A stretch of 64,000 nucleotides of DNA from CAWVSB01 sp046710535 (GCA_046710535.1 JBKEHH010000010.1:1-64000), one strand, 5' to 3'. Positions 26,978-37,201 are shown, counted from the stretch's first letter. Numbers and translations: made by a program. The notes: generated by a model from the sequence alone, not told the origin.

Positions 26978-28146
26978 TTTCTAGACGCTTACACCTTCGC
27001 ACACAACTTTCAATAGCGATGATATTCACTTCAGTCACAGCGCTCGCAATTTTTATATTTGGCATGATTGGATTTTATATGTATGTTCAGGAACGCTGGA
27101 TAGAAAGTTTAAGCGTATCCAATCGTGAGGCTTTAGCAGCGCTTATCGGCAATGAGAGTGTAGATGCGGAAGTATTGACTACTTTAGTCAATGTGTTTTC
27201 AATATCCTGGGCTGAAGGCTATGCAATGAAGGAGATTACGGTTCTACTGATCTTCGTTTCAATTGCGATAATGTGTTCGATCTTTGTTGGAATATTTGTC
27301 GCGCGACGTCTTAGTCAACCTATTGAATCTGTAACGCATGCCGCACTCGAAGTCGCAAATGGCGCGTTTAATTATCAGCTAAATCATAAGCAAACGATGT
27401 CACTGGAAGCACATAACCTTGTACTTTCGTTTAATAAAATGACCCACTATTTAGATTCTGCCGAACGTGAGTCAACAGAATCGGCGGCCGCTATTGCTCA
27501 TGAACTGCGTACTCCATTGACAGTGTTACGGGGGCGTCTTCAAGGAATGTCTGATGGCACTTTTCAGGCTTCACAAGGCTTATTTGAAGCTTTAATAGGA
27601 CAAGTCGACACCTTATCTTCTATAGTCGCTGATCTGGAAACGATTTCACGTCTCGGCTCAGGCCAATTTAAACTTGAAAAAAAACCAGTTGATTTGGCTG
27701 ATATCGCGCTATCGGTGGTAACAAGCATGGCACCAGATATCGAAAGTAATGGCACAGCTTTTGAACATGAGCTCCAACCAGCGGTTGTCAGCGGCGATGC
27801 AGCACGAATACGCCAAGCTCTAAACGCTATTGTTGAGAACGCTAGACAATACGCCGCATCAGGAAAGTTCATCAGAGTAGAGACTGGTGTCAGCGGCAAC
27901 AATGGTTACCTTAAGGTATTAGATAATGGCCCCGGAATCGTTAAAGAAAATCGTGAACGAATATTTGATCGATGGTGGCGTGCAGAGAAATCTAGATCTC
28001 GCATTAGCGGGGGTTCAGGACTTGGATTGTCGGTAGTTAAAGTAATTACTGATGCTCATGCAGGCAATGTTCAGGTTTTAGATGGTAGCGATGGACAGGG
28101 TATTACTTTCGTTATATTAATCCCGCTGCTGGTTGCCGCAGACTAG
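26974..28146 (+). CDS. Sensor histidine kinase
   Basis: This 390-residue inner-membrane kinase has TM segments at about 11-37 and 87-109, a short periplasmic loop, and a HAMP domain (about 110-162). The H-box AIAHELRTPLTVLRG carries His176. The ATPase domain shows the N-box NAIVENARQYA, DNGPGIVKENRERIFDRWWR and GGSGLGLSVVKVI. It is the partner of the preceding response regulator. The small periplasmic part suggests sensing of a membrane signal. Confidence 0.92.
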   Translation: MISRRLHLRTQLSIAMIFTSVTALAIFIFGMIGFYMYVQERWIESLSVSNREALAALIGNESVDAEVLTTLVNVFSISWAEGYAMKEITVLLIFVSIAIMCSIFVGIFVARRLSQPIESVTHAALEVANGAFNYQLNHKQTMSLEAHNLVLSFNKMTHYLDSAERESTESAAAIAHELRTPLTVLRGRLQGMSDGTFQASQGLFEALIGQVDTLSSIVADLETISRLGSGQFKLEKKPVDLADIALSVVTSMAPDIESNGTAFEHELQPAVVSGDAARIRQALNAIVENARQYAASGKFIRVETGVSGNNGYLKVLDNGPGIVKENRERIFDRWWRAEKSRSRISGGSGLGLSVVKVITDAHAGNVQVLDGSDGQGITFVILIPLLVAAD

Positions 28147-28900
28147 AGACATAAATTAAATACCTACGAGTTTGTTATCATCAAAAATATCCAAAATAAC
28201 AATATTGCTAATATAATTCTGGAAGGAGAAACACAACTTAAAATATCAATCATGCAATTAGTATCATTATAAAAATTCCAGTGTCGTATAAATAACAGTA
28301 TGAAGCCTTAGTTGATAGACTAACAAGGCAATATTGCCCATCGGATAGCCTATTCTGCCTGTAATCAAATTTTTAGTTTGTAATAATGTCTTTTATGGAT
28401 GCTAACCAATTAACATTTTATTGCGTTAAAGAAGATCTAAAAAATTGTTATTAATCAGCTGATTTCAATGAAAAAAGTCCACCTCTACAATAAGGAATTA
28501 TTAGAACAATTTTTTCTGTAGCTTGATAGATAATGGCCTATGTAACTCAATAGCAATATTAAGCATTTACTTTACTAGACTAATACCTTTGACCTTGAAA
28601 TCTAGAAGCTATAACTCTGCGTTTATAGTATATTTTTTTCTACTGCGGAATAACCACAGTTATTTCTTGCCGAGAGCTATAAGCGTTGCCCTAAAAATGG
28701 AATCAATATGTTTTCCATTTATATTTGAAATTTTCAATTAAATTTTTTTGATATGCAGTTTAAGCTTTACCACTTGCTAAAATTTTATGAAAACATAGTA
28801 TTGGCATTAAAATTATGCTCACCCAAAAGTTAACAAATATAAAATTATAGCTTTCTATAAGAAAAATAAGGCATATGGATATGGATATGGAGAATAAGTG
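28147..28900. other. AT-rich intergenic region, nothing identified
   Basis: About 750 bp of strongly AT-rich DNA between the kinase gene and the Fe-dependent dehydrogenase remnant. A 72-codon frame at 28523-28741 has no family signal and no ribosome site. No terminator or repeat was recognised. Confidence 0.5.
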
Positions 28901-28906
28901 TTATAG

Positions 28907-29601
28907 AAATTTTTGAATCTGGTTTTAAATTTTGCACTACTCCTAAGATCATTCTACAACCAGGTGGATGCCGACAGCTGGGAGCACTGTGCAATAAATT
29001 TCATGCTAGCTCTGTAGTATTGATCACCGACCCGGCTATAAAAACTAGGCCTGATTGAAAATGCTATTGATTCACTTACTGCGGCCGGACTGAATGTGAA
29101 TATTTTTAGCGACGTCACGCAGCTCCTTCAGACCATACGGTATTGCAGGCAGTAGCTTATGTGAAATCGGTAGCGGCGAATGTTGTCATTGGCTTTGGCG
29201 GCGGTAGCTCTATGGATGTTGCCAAATTGGTTGCATTACTGGCATCGCCCCATAATTCGCAAACACTATCAGAAATATATAGAGTTAATAATGTACGTGG
29301 CAATCGGCTACCGCTGATTCAAGTGCCTACAACCGCTGGTACTGGCTCAGAGTTAACACCTATAGCTATTGTCACTATCGGTAATACCATTAAATCAGCT
29401 ATCGTTTCAGAGCAACCACTAGCTGATCTAGCATTATTGGACGCTGAGCTTACGCTCAAGTTACCGACAACTGTGACCGCTGCCACGGGCATTGATGCAA
29501 TGGTCCACGCGATAGAAGCATATACTAGTCTTATTAAAAAAAACCCACAGTCTGACTTGTTAGCCAAAGAAGCTGCACTATTCAATAATTATTCTAGGTA
29601 G
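28907..29601 (+). pseudogene. Iron-containing alcohol dehydrogenase, frameshifted and truncated
   Basis: Three frames give one group III alcohol dehydrogenase. FKFCTTPKIILQPGGCRQLGAL...VVLITDPAIK runs from about 28920 to 29045. LGLIENAIDSLTAAGLNVNIFSDV follows in a second frame to about 29110. APSDHTVLQAVAYVKS...GFGGGSSMDVAKLVAL, PTTAGTGSELTPIA and GIDAMVHAIEAYTS fill the third to 29601. The protein ends near residue 225, while the family has about 380. The C-terminal domain with remaining iron ligands is missing, replaced by the hydrolase gene end. It was an NAD(P)-linked alcohol or maleylacetate-type reductase. Confidence 0.8.
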
Positions 29602-30580
29602 CCTTTTTACTATAACTTTCTAACCAAGGTAACATGGTGCTAAAAAACTCTGCCACAAAAGCATCCTCACCCATCCATATCAGCTTTAACCATTGTGTAA
29701 AACTAAATGATTGAGTATTAAAAATATCTGCTTTCAACATCCCATGACTGGCATTAGGTATTAATTTGGTGCTAACAAGTTGATTATTATGCTCCGGAGA
29801 CTGCCACCAAGAAAATTCACTCTTCGCATCTACATTTAGATCAGCTTCGCCCCACATTAGTAAACTAGGAACTTTTATATTGAGATTATCCAACGAAGCA
29901 TCGGACAGGCGATTTTTTAAAACAAAGTCATAGCGATCTTTCTTCATTGCATCCTGCCCGACAAATTCGAGGTATTCATAATACGAAGGCGAGCTTTCAA
30001 AAAATTCTATTTCTTTTGTTCTTTGATGCAGTTGTGAAGCAATCTGATCTCTATCGGCTTCGATCAACTTTAATCGAGTCTCAGTATGATAAAGTCCTTG
30101 ATCAAGCCAGCTTCTTGCAAAACCAACACCTATTATAAAGCCGATATTGTCGGTATCGGAAGCCAAGCGAGGCAATACCCAACCGGCCTGACTAAAGCCA
30201 ATAAGACCAGTATTAGATGACTCAAACTTATAGTTTTCCTGTACTGCATGAACTGCAGCTAACACTTCTGCCTGTCGATCGGCCATAGATTGCAGCATCC
30301 AATTTCCTGAAGAATCACCAACTCCGGGCTTGTCCCAACTAAAGGCAGCATAACCCCGCTCTCTCAATAATTGCCAAATAATGTCATAATATCCCTCAGC
30401 ATTATATGAAAGTGCACTATCTCCATGAACAAATAACAACACAGCCTTGGCTGGTTGGTTATCAAGCGGCGCTAGATAATGACCTGAAAGATAATTGCCT
30501 CCCTGTTCAAATATTAAACTCTCAGCATTCGCTAATGGAGTAATTAATAAAGCAAAGATACAACAACGAAAAAACAACAT
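29594..30580 (-). CDS. Secreted alpha/beta hydrolase
   Basis: This 328-residue protein has a signal peptide (about 1-19, ending ANAES). The alpha/beta-hydrolase fold shows LLFVHGDSALSYNAEGYY (oxyanion region), WDKPGVGDSSGNW, a nucleophile elbow GLIGFSQAGWV (Ser near 135), an acid in LLMWGEADLNVD and a His in IPNASHGML. It is probably a periplasmic esterase or peptidase-like hydrolase. It overlaps the end of the Fe-ADH remnant by 8 bp, convergent. Confidence 0.85.
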   Translation of the reverse strand: MLFFRCCIFALLITPLANAESLIFEQGGNYLSGHYLAPLDNQPAKAVLLFVHGDSALSYNAEGYYDIIWQLLRERGYAAFSWDKPGVGDSSGNWMLQSMADRQAEVLAAVHAVQENYKFESSNTGLIGFSQAGWVLPRLASDTDNIGFIIGVGFARSWLDQGLYHTETRLKLIEADRDQIASQLHQRTKEIEFFESSPSYYEYLEFVGQDAMKKDRYDFVLKNRLSDASLDNLNIKVPSLLMWGEADLNVDAKSEFSWWQSPEHNNQLVSTKLIPNASHGMLKADIFNTQSFSFTQWLKLIWMGEDAFVAEFFSTMLPWLESYSKKAT

Positions 30581-30991
30581 ACCTGCTAATTCCTTCTATT
30601 AAATTAATTTTTCAATAAATCACTTTTTTCATCAAATTAGTGAGTGAACTAACTACTATAGTTTTAAAAATTAGCCACTGGCGTAATAGCGACTGAAAAC
30701 CTCAAACCTCTCATAATCTTTAGGGATCTTGGGGTATATTATTACTAACTCATATAGTACTGGCAAGTGAACGGACCTCGACCAAATAAATCTATACTTA
30801 AATTTCAGGCTACTGCCCTTCCCCAATTTTTAAACTCATCTTCCCTAAGATTTCGATAATGATCTGCTGAAACTAAATGCCAGCCAAGGTTTAAATGGTT
30901 GCTCACGGCAGCATGTGTATCCAGAAAATTCTGCGCCTGCTTAACCGACTTAAATCTTCTCATCACGCGCTCTCTTACCCTTGTCGCTTCA

Positions 30992-31014
30992 TACCCATAA
31001 AGCGGGGCAGGCTC
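30992..31014 (-). repeat. Mini-element copy 3 (23 bp, shortened)
   Basis: On the minus strand it begins GAGCCTGCCCC and ends ATGGGTA. Taking it out restores the transposase text RAEQSH-EATRVRERV. The central part of the longer copies is missing. Confidence 0.65.
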
Positions 31015-31225
31015 TGCGATTGCTCTGCCCGATCATTCGTATATTGCGATATATTATGAATGAAATCAGGGATGAATTCTCTATGAGTTACACCATAACT
31101 TCGCAGCTTATCAGTAACTATATTTCTAGGTTCACCGCCATGGCGTTTCAAGATCCGCTTTAAAGAAACACTTTGCAGTAGCACCATTGCGTCTCGATTG
31201 GAGATACACATCAACAACCTCACCA

Positions 31226-31261
31226 TACCCAAAGCACTCGCTACGCTCATGGGGCAGGCTC
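31226..31261 (-). repeat. Mini-element copy 1 (36 bp, in-frame)
   Basis: On the minus strand it begins GAGCCTGCCCC, has the core GAGCGTAGCGAG and ends TTTGGGTA. It adds 12 codons (reading ESLPHERSECFGY) between VDQ and GEVVDV of the transposase without changing frame. Confidence 0.75.
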
Positions 31262-31398
31262 TCTTGATCGACAGCTCGCCACAGATAATGCTGCTTCCCA
31301 CTGATCTTTACGAAGACTTCATCGAGAAAGAATGTATCACCAAAACCACGATGACTCTTCTTCAAACCTCGAGTATAAATCGAGCCGAACTCAATACA

Positions 31399-31433
31399 GA
31401 GCCTGCCCATGAGCGTAGCGAGTGTTTTGGGTG
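31399..31433 (+). repeat. Mini-element copy 2 (35 bp, opposite direction)
   Basis: On the plus strand it begins GAGCCTGCCC, has the same core GAGCGTAGCGAG and ends TTTTGGGTG. It lies between the codons for SW and CIEFG of the transposase and shifts the frame. Confidence 0.75.
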
Positions 31434-31903
31434 CCAAGAACAAATCGCTTCGCGAGAAACTATAACTCCTCGTTCAGCAAGTAAGTCTTCGACGTCTCGA
31501 TAACTTAGATCGAAACGATAATAGACCCAAACGGCGTAACTGATGATGTCGGGAGGAAAACGATGGCGTTTATATGTATTCATCAACCGATCATATCAAA
31601 TCAAATTACTTAACTTGCCGATACCGTTTTTAACAATAAATAACCTTTTTTGTCGAGAATTCAATCATCAAGCCCCGACGTAATATGACAAGTGTTTGAC
31701 GTAATAAAACAAATAGAGGGATATCCTAGCTGATAACTTACTAATCACTGATGGGAATAGTTTTAAAGCAAAAAAAACACCTATAACCCTCAGTACTTTA
31801 AATAGCCGAGGCCAGTTGCAGTTTGTCAAAGCAGGGCGAGAATAATATAAATGCCTAAGCGCAAATGCATCGACCAGCCAATATGTTACACAGGAGTTAA
31901 ATA

Positions 31904-34144
31904 ATGATAAAACGTAAAAAAATATTACTCGCAGTAAACGCGACCACAGCGGCCATAGCTTTGGCGGGTTCGTCCGTAAGTAGCGCGCAGGAGGGTCAAC
32001 GTCAGTCAACTGTCTCAGTGCTGATGGAAGAAATTGTAGTCACCGCACGGAAAACTGAGGAATCAATGCAGGATATTCCCGTGGCCATAACCGCCGTGAA
32101 TTCCCAGCAGATCGATGCGCTCAAAATTCGCAGTATCCATGATCTATCGATCGGCATACCCGGAGTAATGCTTGAAGATGCTGGTACCCAGAAAAATACA
32201 GCCAACTTTTCTATTCGCGGTCTCGGCATGAGAGGATCGATCCCTTCCTTTGACCCATCTGTAGGCCTTTTTATTGATGGCGTCTATATGGGATTGAATA
32301 ACGGCGTCATGATGGATACCTTCGACCTGAAGAGTATTGAAGTGTTACGTGGGCCCCAGGGAACTCTGTTCGGACGTAACACCACAGGTGGTGCAGTATT
32401 GATCAACTCGAAAGCGCCCAGTGATGAGTTTGGCGCTAACATCAGGGTCGCCGCAGACGGCAACCCGAATGGAGACGGCGGCCTGAACACCTATGTAATG
32501 GGTGCAATCACTGGCCCTCTAACAGATACACTATCTGCAAGACTGGTGAGTTACTCCAACAAGGATGATGGCTGGTTCGTCAATGAATTTGACGGTGAAG
32601 ATGCTGGTGCATCAGAAACCCAGATGCTGCGAACTTCACTGTTGTGGACGCCGACCGACGAGTTTAACCTGACTCTCCGCTACGAACATCAGGACACGGA
32701 AAGTGATGGCCCCGTAAGCCAGACTCATACCAATGGTAGCGGCGTATCCGGAACACCTTTGAATTGGGACAGAGATAGCCATGAGTTTTCAAACGATGAG
32801 CGAGGATTCGACGATGTAGATGTTGAATTTGTTACAGCAGAAGCAAACTGGGACATAGGTTTTGGCGAAGGAACCATCACTTACATTATGGGCTGGAGAG
32901 ATTACGAGTCCGAAGGAAAAGCAGATATTGATTCGCAACCAGTCGCGCTCTTTCACAGCACATCCGAGATTGAATACAAGCAATTTAGTAATGAAATTCG
33001 CTATTCAGGCACTTTCGAAAAACTGCGCGTAACGACGGGTATATCGCAATTTTCCAATGAACTTTACTACGGCGAAGCTCGAGAGCTTTTGGGCGGAGTA
33101 TTGACTCAACATGGCGGTGGCGTGCAGGAGGTAGATTCAATTTCCTGGTTCGGCTCGCTTGATTATGACCTAACTGACCAGCTAACGTTAAACGCCGGTA
33201 TTAACGTCACCCGTGAAGAAAAGGATGTCGATGTGGCCACCCTGGTTTTTAATCAAAACTCTCCTTGCAGTATTATCTCTAAAAGTTGTCCAATTGATTT
33301 CTCAGACGACGATGACTGGACAAATGTTTCACCACGCCTAGGCTTAAGCTATACCATGGACGACGATACATTGTTATACGGAAATTGGTCTCGTGGCTAT
33401 CGTTCTGGAATTTACAACTTACGTAATACGAATGCAGACCCGATCAATTTCGGACCCGGGCCAACTGACCCAGAACAAGTCGATAGCGTCGAAATTGGTT
33501 TCAAAAAAGATCTGAATGGCATCGCCCGCATTAATGGAGCTGTGTATTACACAGAACTGCAGGACGCACAGCGGGCCATACTTGAGTCCGACCCTAACTC
33601 GGGAGTTGTGCAAACATTCCGTAACGCGGGCGATATTGGAATTTTCGGCGCCGAAGTTGAAGCACAGATAGCATTAAGCGGCAACCTGCTACTGACTGCC
33701 AGCGCAGGCTACATTGATGCCCAATATGATTCAGTGGCCGGCGATCTGAATGGAGACGGTGCCATCGATGACCGGGATAAAGCACTGAAAATTAGCTCCG
33801 TACCGGAATGGACTTATTCAGTTGGCCTTGTGCACGATATGGAATTGGGTAGCTGGAACCTGACCTCCAGAGTCAGCTATGCTTATCGCGACAAGATCTA
33901 TACAACTGACAATAACCTAGGTTTTGTCGACGATATAGTGAATCTACAAGCGGGAGCAGATTTAATATCAAGCGATGGTAGCTGGACACTCAGCGTATAC
34001 GGAAGCAATTTGCTGGATGAGGTGAACTTCGGTGGTGACCTCGGGCTGCCTGATACGGCTGGCCCGATCCCATTGGGTGGCACCTTCTCCCCGCTGCAAA
34101 AAGGCCGGGTAGTTGGTCTTCAGGTTGAGTATAGCTTCAACTAA
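31904..34144 (+). CDS. TonB-dependent outer-membrane receptor
   Basis: This 746-residue receptor has a signal peptide (about 1-29, SSAQE), a TonB box MEEIVVTARK, a plug domain with NFSIRGLGMRGS and IEVLRGPQGTLFGRNTTGGAVL, and a barrel ending VGLQVEYSFN. Asp-rich loops such as DLNGDGAIDDRDKAL suggest calcium-binding turns. A clear AGGAG precedes the ATG. It heads the second catabolic unit and probably imports its substrate. A strong hairpin lies downstream at 34192. Confidence 0.93.
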   Translation: MIKRKKILLAVNATTAAIALAGSSVSSAQEGQRQSTVSVLMEEIVVTARKTEESMQDIPVAITAVNSQQIDALKIRSIHDLSIGIPGVMLEDAGTQKNTANFSIRGLGMRGSIPSFDPSVGLFIDGVYMGLNNGVMMDTFDLKSIEVLRGPQGTLFGRNTTGGAVLINSKAPSDEFGANIRVAADGNPNGDGGLNTYVMGAITGPLTDTLSARLVSYSNKDDGWFVNEFDGEDAGASETQMLRTSLLWTPTDEFNLTLRYEHQDTESDGPVSQTHTNGSGVSGTPLNWDRDSHEFSNDERGFDDVDVEFVTAEANWDIGFGEGTITYIMGWRDYESEGKADIDSQPVALFHSTSEIEYKQFSNEIRYSGTFEKLRVTTGISQFSNELYYGEARELLGGVLTQHGGGVQEVDSISWFGSLDYDLTDQLTLNAGINVTREEKDVDVATLVFNQNSPCSIISKSCPIDFSDDDDWTNVSPRLGLSYTMDDDTLLYGNWSRGYRSGIYNLRNTNADPINFGPGPTDPEQVDSVEIGFKKDLNGIARINGAVYYTELQDAQRAILESDPNSGVVQTFRNAGDIGIFGAEVEAQIALSGNLLLTASAGYIDAQYDSVAGDLNGDGAIDDRDKALKISSVPEWTYSVGLVHDMELGSWNLTSRVSYAYRDKIYTTDNNLGFVDDIVNLQAGADLISSDGSWTLSVYGSNLLDEVNFGGDLGLPDTAGPIPLGGTFSPLQKGRVVGLQVEYSFN

Positions 34145-34191
34145 GCTGAAGTCTGGGCTGATCGTAATTTCGATTTACCCAAGGGTTTATT

Positions 34192-34230
34192 CCGTGAGTA
34201 CCTTCAATACACTATTGAAAGTACTCACGG
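34192..34230. terminator. Strong hairpin after the TonB receptor
   Basis: CCGTGAGTAC plus TTCAATA pairs with TATTGAA plus GTACTCACGG across a single C/A mismatch, loop CAC. The 39-nt structure has no T-run, so it may act as an mRNA-stabilising or attenuating stem rather than a standard terminator. It lies 48 bp before the enoyl-CoA hydratase start. Confidence 0.6.
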
Positions 34231-34277
34231 CCTCGCTACTCTCCACCCCCCACACAACTAGCAAGAGTAAGAAAGCT

Positions 34278-35117
34278 ATGACATACAGTTCACTGAGTCT
34301 GGACATCCAGGATAAAATTGCCCACGTGCAGTTTACTCGCCCCGATCAGTACAACACCATGAATACCGACTTCTGGGTCGAGTTCCCAAAGGTAATACAG
34401 CAAATCAGCGATAAAGCGACAGCCCGCGTTATCGTGCTGTCGTCTACTGGCAAACACTTTTGCGCCGGGATGGATCTCTCAGTCTTCACTACCGGAATCA
34501 CAGACGATTCTGCTGTGGAGCCCTGCCGGCAAAGTGAGAATCTGCGACGCTCTGTGCTACAACTACAATCCGTCTTTAATCTTCTGGAAACTGCGCGCAT
34601 GCCAGTGCTCGCGGCTACGCACGGCGCTTGTATCGGTGGCGCCATCGACATGATCAGTGCCTGCGACAGTCGTTATTGTACTGAAGATGCTTTCTTCAGT
34701 ATTGAAGAGACAAAATTAGGGATGACAGCAGATCTAGGCACCCTGCAGCGTCTTCCCCACTTGATTCCACAGGGACTTATGCGCGAACTGGCCTATACCG
34801 GCCGGAAAATGTACGCGGATGAAGCCAAGTCGGTTGGGTTAATTAATGAAGTCTATGCCAATCATTTAGACCTACTCAATGGTGTGATGGATATAGCTGG
34901 CCAAATAGCGGCTCGCTCACCGCTCGCAGTCTATGGATGTAAGGAAATGATCAACTACGCTCGCGATCATAGCGTAGCGGACAGCCTAAATGCCATGTCT
35001 TATTGGCAGAGCGGTATGTTTCGACCGCAGGTCGATATGGCAGAGACTTTCAAAGCGAAAATGGAACAACGCGATCCGCTCTTTGGCGATTTGTGTGAAG
35101 TGAGCCCCCCTTTTTAA
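34278..35117 (+). CDS. Enoyl-CoA hydratase/isomerase family protein
   Basis: A 279-residue crotonase-fold enzyme. The frame is open from 34113, but that stretch is the TonB gene end and the hairpin; the ATG at 34278 (MTYSSLSLDI) has an upstream purine-rich site and the usual family N-terminus. Visible are the oxyanion-hole strands STGKHFCAGMDLSVF and ATHGACIGGAIDMISACD, and SIEETKLGMTADLGTLQRLP with the acid residues of the isomerase group (ECH1-like). It would hydrate or isomerise an enoyl-CoA in this unit. Confidence 0.88.
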   Translation: MTYSSLSLDIQDKIAHVQFTRPDQYNTMNTDFWVEFPKVIQQISDKATARVIVLSSTGKHFCAGMDLSVFTTGITDDSAVEPCRQSENLRRSVLQLQSVFNLLETARMPVLAATHGACIGGAIDMISACDSRYCTEDAFFSIEETKLGMTADLGTLQRLPHLIPQGLMRELAYTGRKMYADEAKSVGLINEVYANHLDLLNGVMDIAGQIAARSPLAVYGCKEMINYARDHSVADSLNAMSYWQSGMFRPQVDMAETFKAKMEQRDPLFGDLCEVSPPF

Positions 35118-35284
35118 ACCACATACAAACCATAAAATTTGGAGGCACACTTGCGCAGGCACATTGACATCATAAAAGTTGATTTGGGTTAACCAAGCTT
35201 TTATATGATTTGATATGAACAAGTTAAGGGCCGCGTTCGCGCCCTTTTGATATCTTTTGAAATACAGTTTTATTGAGGTTCACT

Positions 35285-36719
35285 ATGACGGGGCAACTCT
35301 TAATGTTTATTAATGGTAAAAATCATGTCCCTATTTCCGGATATTTTTTCGATACTCACGATCCTTCAAATGGAGCAGTTTTTACATCAGTAGCAAAAGG
35401 GTAACGATAAGGATGTGGCATAGTTGTAACGGCTGCAGAACAAACATCTGAGTCGTGGGCCTCTTTATCTCCTATAGAGCGCGGCAAAATACTACATCGG
35501 GTTGGACAGGTAATTCTCGAAAACCGAGATCGACTGCCCTATATGGAATCGCAGGATATGGGTATGCCCTTTAAGGCATCACCTAGTATTGTCTAGAGTT
35601 CTGCGGAATACGTTGAATACTACGGCGGTCTGGCACCCTCACTTTTAGCCGATATAATACCGGGGTAGCAAGAGAAATTTATTTATACCACCCATGAATC
35701 CTATGGTGTCGTAGGCGTAATTACGCCTTGGAACGCGCCGCTTAATCAGGCCGCTCGGAGAGTTGCACCAGCGTTGGTCGCAGGAAATACAGTGGTACTA
35801 AAGCCCAGTGAATATTCTAATCTCACGGCCTTAAAACTTGCAAGGTTTGGATCGGAGGTCGGTCTACCTGCTGGCGTGTTAAATGTGGTCACAGATTTTG
35901 GTGACGATGTTGGTGCGGCCCTGGTTTGACATCCTAATCTGGCAAAAATTGCGTTTACCGGCTCTGTCCGCACAGGGAAAATTATTGGTGAACTGGCTGC
36001 GAGAAAATTGATGCCAGTGACTCTTAAGCTGAGAGTCAAGTCTCCAAACATTGTATTTGAGGATCCCAAGCTAGAAGCAGCGATAACCATGATGTTGTTT
36101 GGCTTCATCGCTAACAGTAGACAGATTTGTTCTTGACGTACACGTGTTCTGGTACAGCGTGGTATTTACGACAAGTTTAGCCAGATGCTGACAGTGGCTG
36201 CGCAACAAATTTACATCGAAATTGACAACCACTTCCCGACCCTTGGCCAATCTCCAACCAGATGCAGTACGACAAGGTGATGGCGTATTTTGATACCGCT
36301 AGAGACGGGGCAAACATTTTTACCTGTGGGGACAAGGCAACCGATGAAGGTTTGGACAAAGGCCATACATCAAGCCGACTATTTGCACAGATGTAACTCT
36401 GGACATACGCATTGTGCGTAAAGAAATATTTGGCCCAGCCGGTATTCTGATTCCTTTCGATACTGAAGAAGAAGCTATCCGCATTACCAACGATACTGAA
36501 TACAGCCGTTGCTCTAGCATTTGGAGCCAAGATGTCAGTCGTGTTCATAGTGTGGCAACGAAAATCAAGACTGAAACCGTTTAAGCTAATACTTACCACA
36601 ATACCCATTTAGGCGGCCCAATGGGAGGATACAAAAAGAGTGATAGTGGCCGCGCGAGAGGCATACGGGCGCTAAAGCAATACAGTCAGGTCAAGACTGT
36701 CACGATGAACCTTATTTGA
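35285..36719 (+). pseudogene. Aldehyde dehydrogenase, heavily eroded
   Basis: From the ATG at 35285 one frame reads an NAD-dependent aldehyde dehydrogenase with six in-frame stops before about 36136. Recognisable are WASLSPIERGKILHRVGQ, YGVVGVITPWNAPL, PALVAGNTVVLKPSEYS, AKIAFTGSVRTGKII and RQICS-stop-RTRVLVQRGIYDKF around the catalytic Cys. The ELGGKSP motif is degraded to KLRVKSP. Later parts need frame changes, with IFGPAGILIPFDTEEEAIRITND and HLGGPMGGYKKSDSGRARG near the end. It once would have oxidised the aldehyde made by the PQQ dehydrogenase nearby. Confidence 0.9.
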
Positions 36720-37021
36720 GAATATAAGTAGAATAAATGTATCGAGAAGCTAACTTTTTGAGGTCAGAGAAATCGACACTCAGACCTCAAGCAACTTCCC
36801 ACCCCACTCATTGAACGTACTTACCTGAGATTCCTATAGCGCTCGGCAGCAATCGGTTATTTTTGCAAATTGTCGATACAAAATGTCTCACCATAGCCCG
36901 AGTGTTTTCGTTTCAATTTTCTGGCGTATACAACTTCAAGTTTAATACGGAATTTGCCTCATGGGCGCAGCAAGTGCTTAAGGGACCACAGACGAATGTA
37001 AGTATTCACCTAGCGGTTCTA

Positions 37022-37165
37022 TAACTATCACCCTTTCACGTGCCGATACCTTTTCAAGACTTAAACTCGTTTTCAGAAGCCTGAAAAAAGATATGGGATA
37101 TCAGTCAGCTAGTAAAAGAAAACACTTCAGCAGCACAAACAAAGTATTGGTGGAGATCACTAGCG
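37022..37165 (+). pseudogene. AraC-family regulator C-terminal remnant
   Basis: This piece aligns by eye with the 3' end of the AraC gene at 46171-47181. Shared blocks are TTTTCAGAAGCC / TTTTCAAAAGCC, ATATGGGATATCAG / ATATGGGGTATCAG and CAGCAACAC-like ends. It contains stops and is not expressed as a protein. The region 36720-37021 before it has no recognisable gene. Confidence 0.6.
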
Positions 37166-37201
37166 TCTGATTAACTTTAAAAGTATTCGAGGCGCGGAAA
37201 A

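Larger units (their letters stand above)
30805..31583 (-). pseudogene. IS6-family transposase, broken by three mini-insertions and a frameshift
   Basis: Frames from the ATG at 31583 read MNTYKRHRFPPDIISYAV, then YRDVEDLLAERGVIVSREAI, GFGDTFFLDEVFVKISGKQHYLWRAVD, IVTDKLRSYG and YTNDRAEQS, then the C-terminal DHYRNLREDEFKNWG. The DDE residues lie in FLDEVFV, VTDKL and NDRAE. The gene is interrupted by a 35 bp insertion (31399-31433), a 36 bp insertion (31226-31261), a one-base frameshift near 31157 and a 23 bp insertion (30992-31014). Removing these gives a continuous IS6 transposase of normal size, about 230 residues. Confidence 0.85.
30758..31623 (-). mobile_element. IS6-family insertion sequence, inactive
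   Basis: The element is about 866 bp. Its ends GTACTGGCAAGTGAAC (30758) and, in reverse complement from 31623, GTATCGGCAAGTTAAG match at 12 of 16 positions. It encloses one broken transposase gene. No flanking duplication could be identified. Partial copies are at 1219, 22607, 22797, 45615 and 47221. Confidence 0.75.

Noticed and set aside
28523..28741. 72-codon open frame in the AT-rich gap
   Set aside because: No family, no ribosome site, and AT-rich DNA gives such frames by chance.
30805..31583. Programmed frameshifting in the IS6 transposase
   Set aside because: IS6 elements use one frame; the breaks are explained by inserted mini-elements and a one-base change.
37150..37175. TTGGTGGAGATCACTAGCG resembling the tRNA-Ala 3' end
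   Set aside because: Similarity is short and broken; the sequence is better explained as the tail of the AraC remnant.
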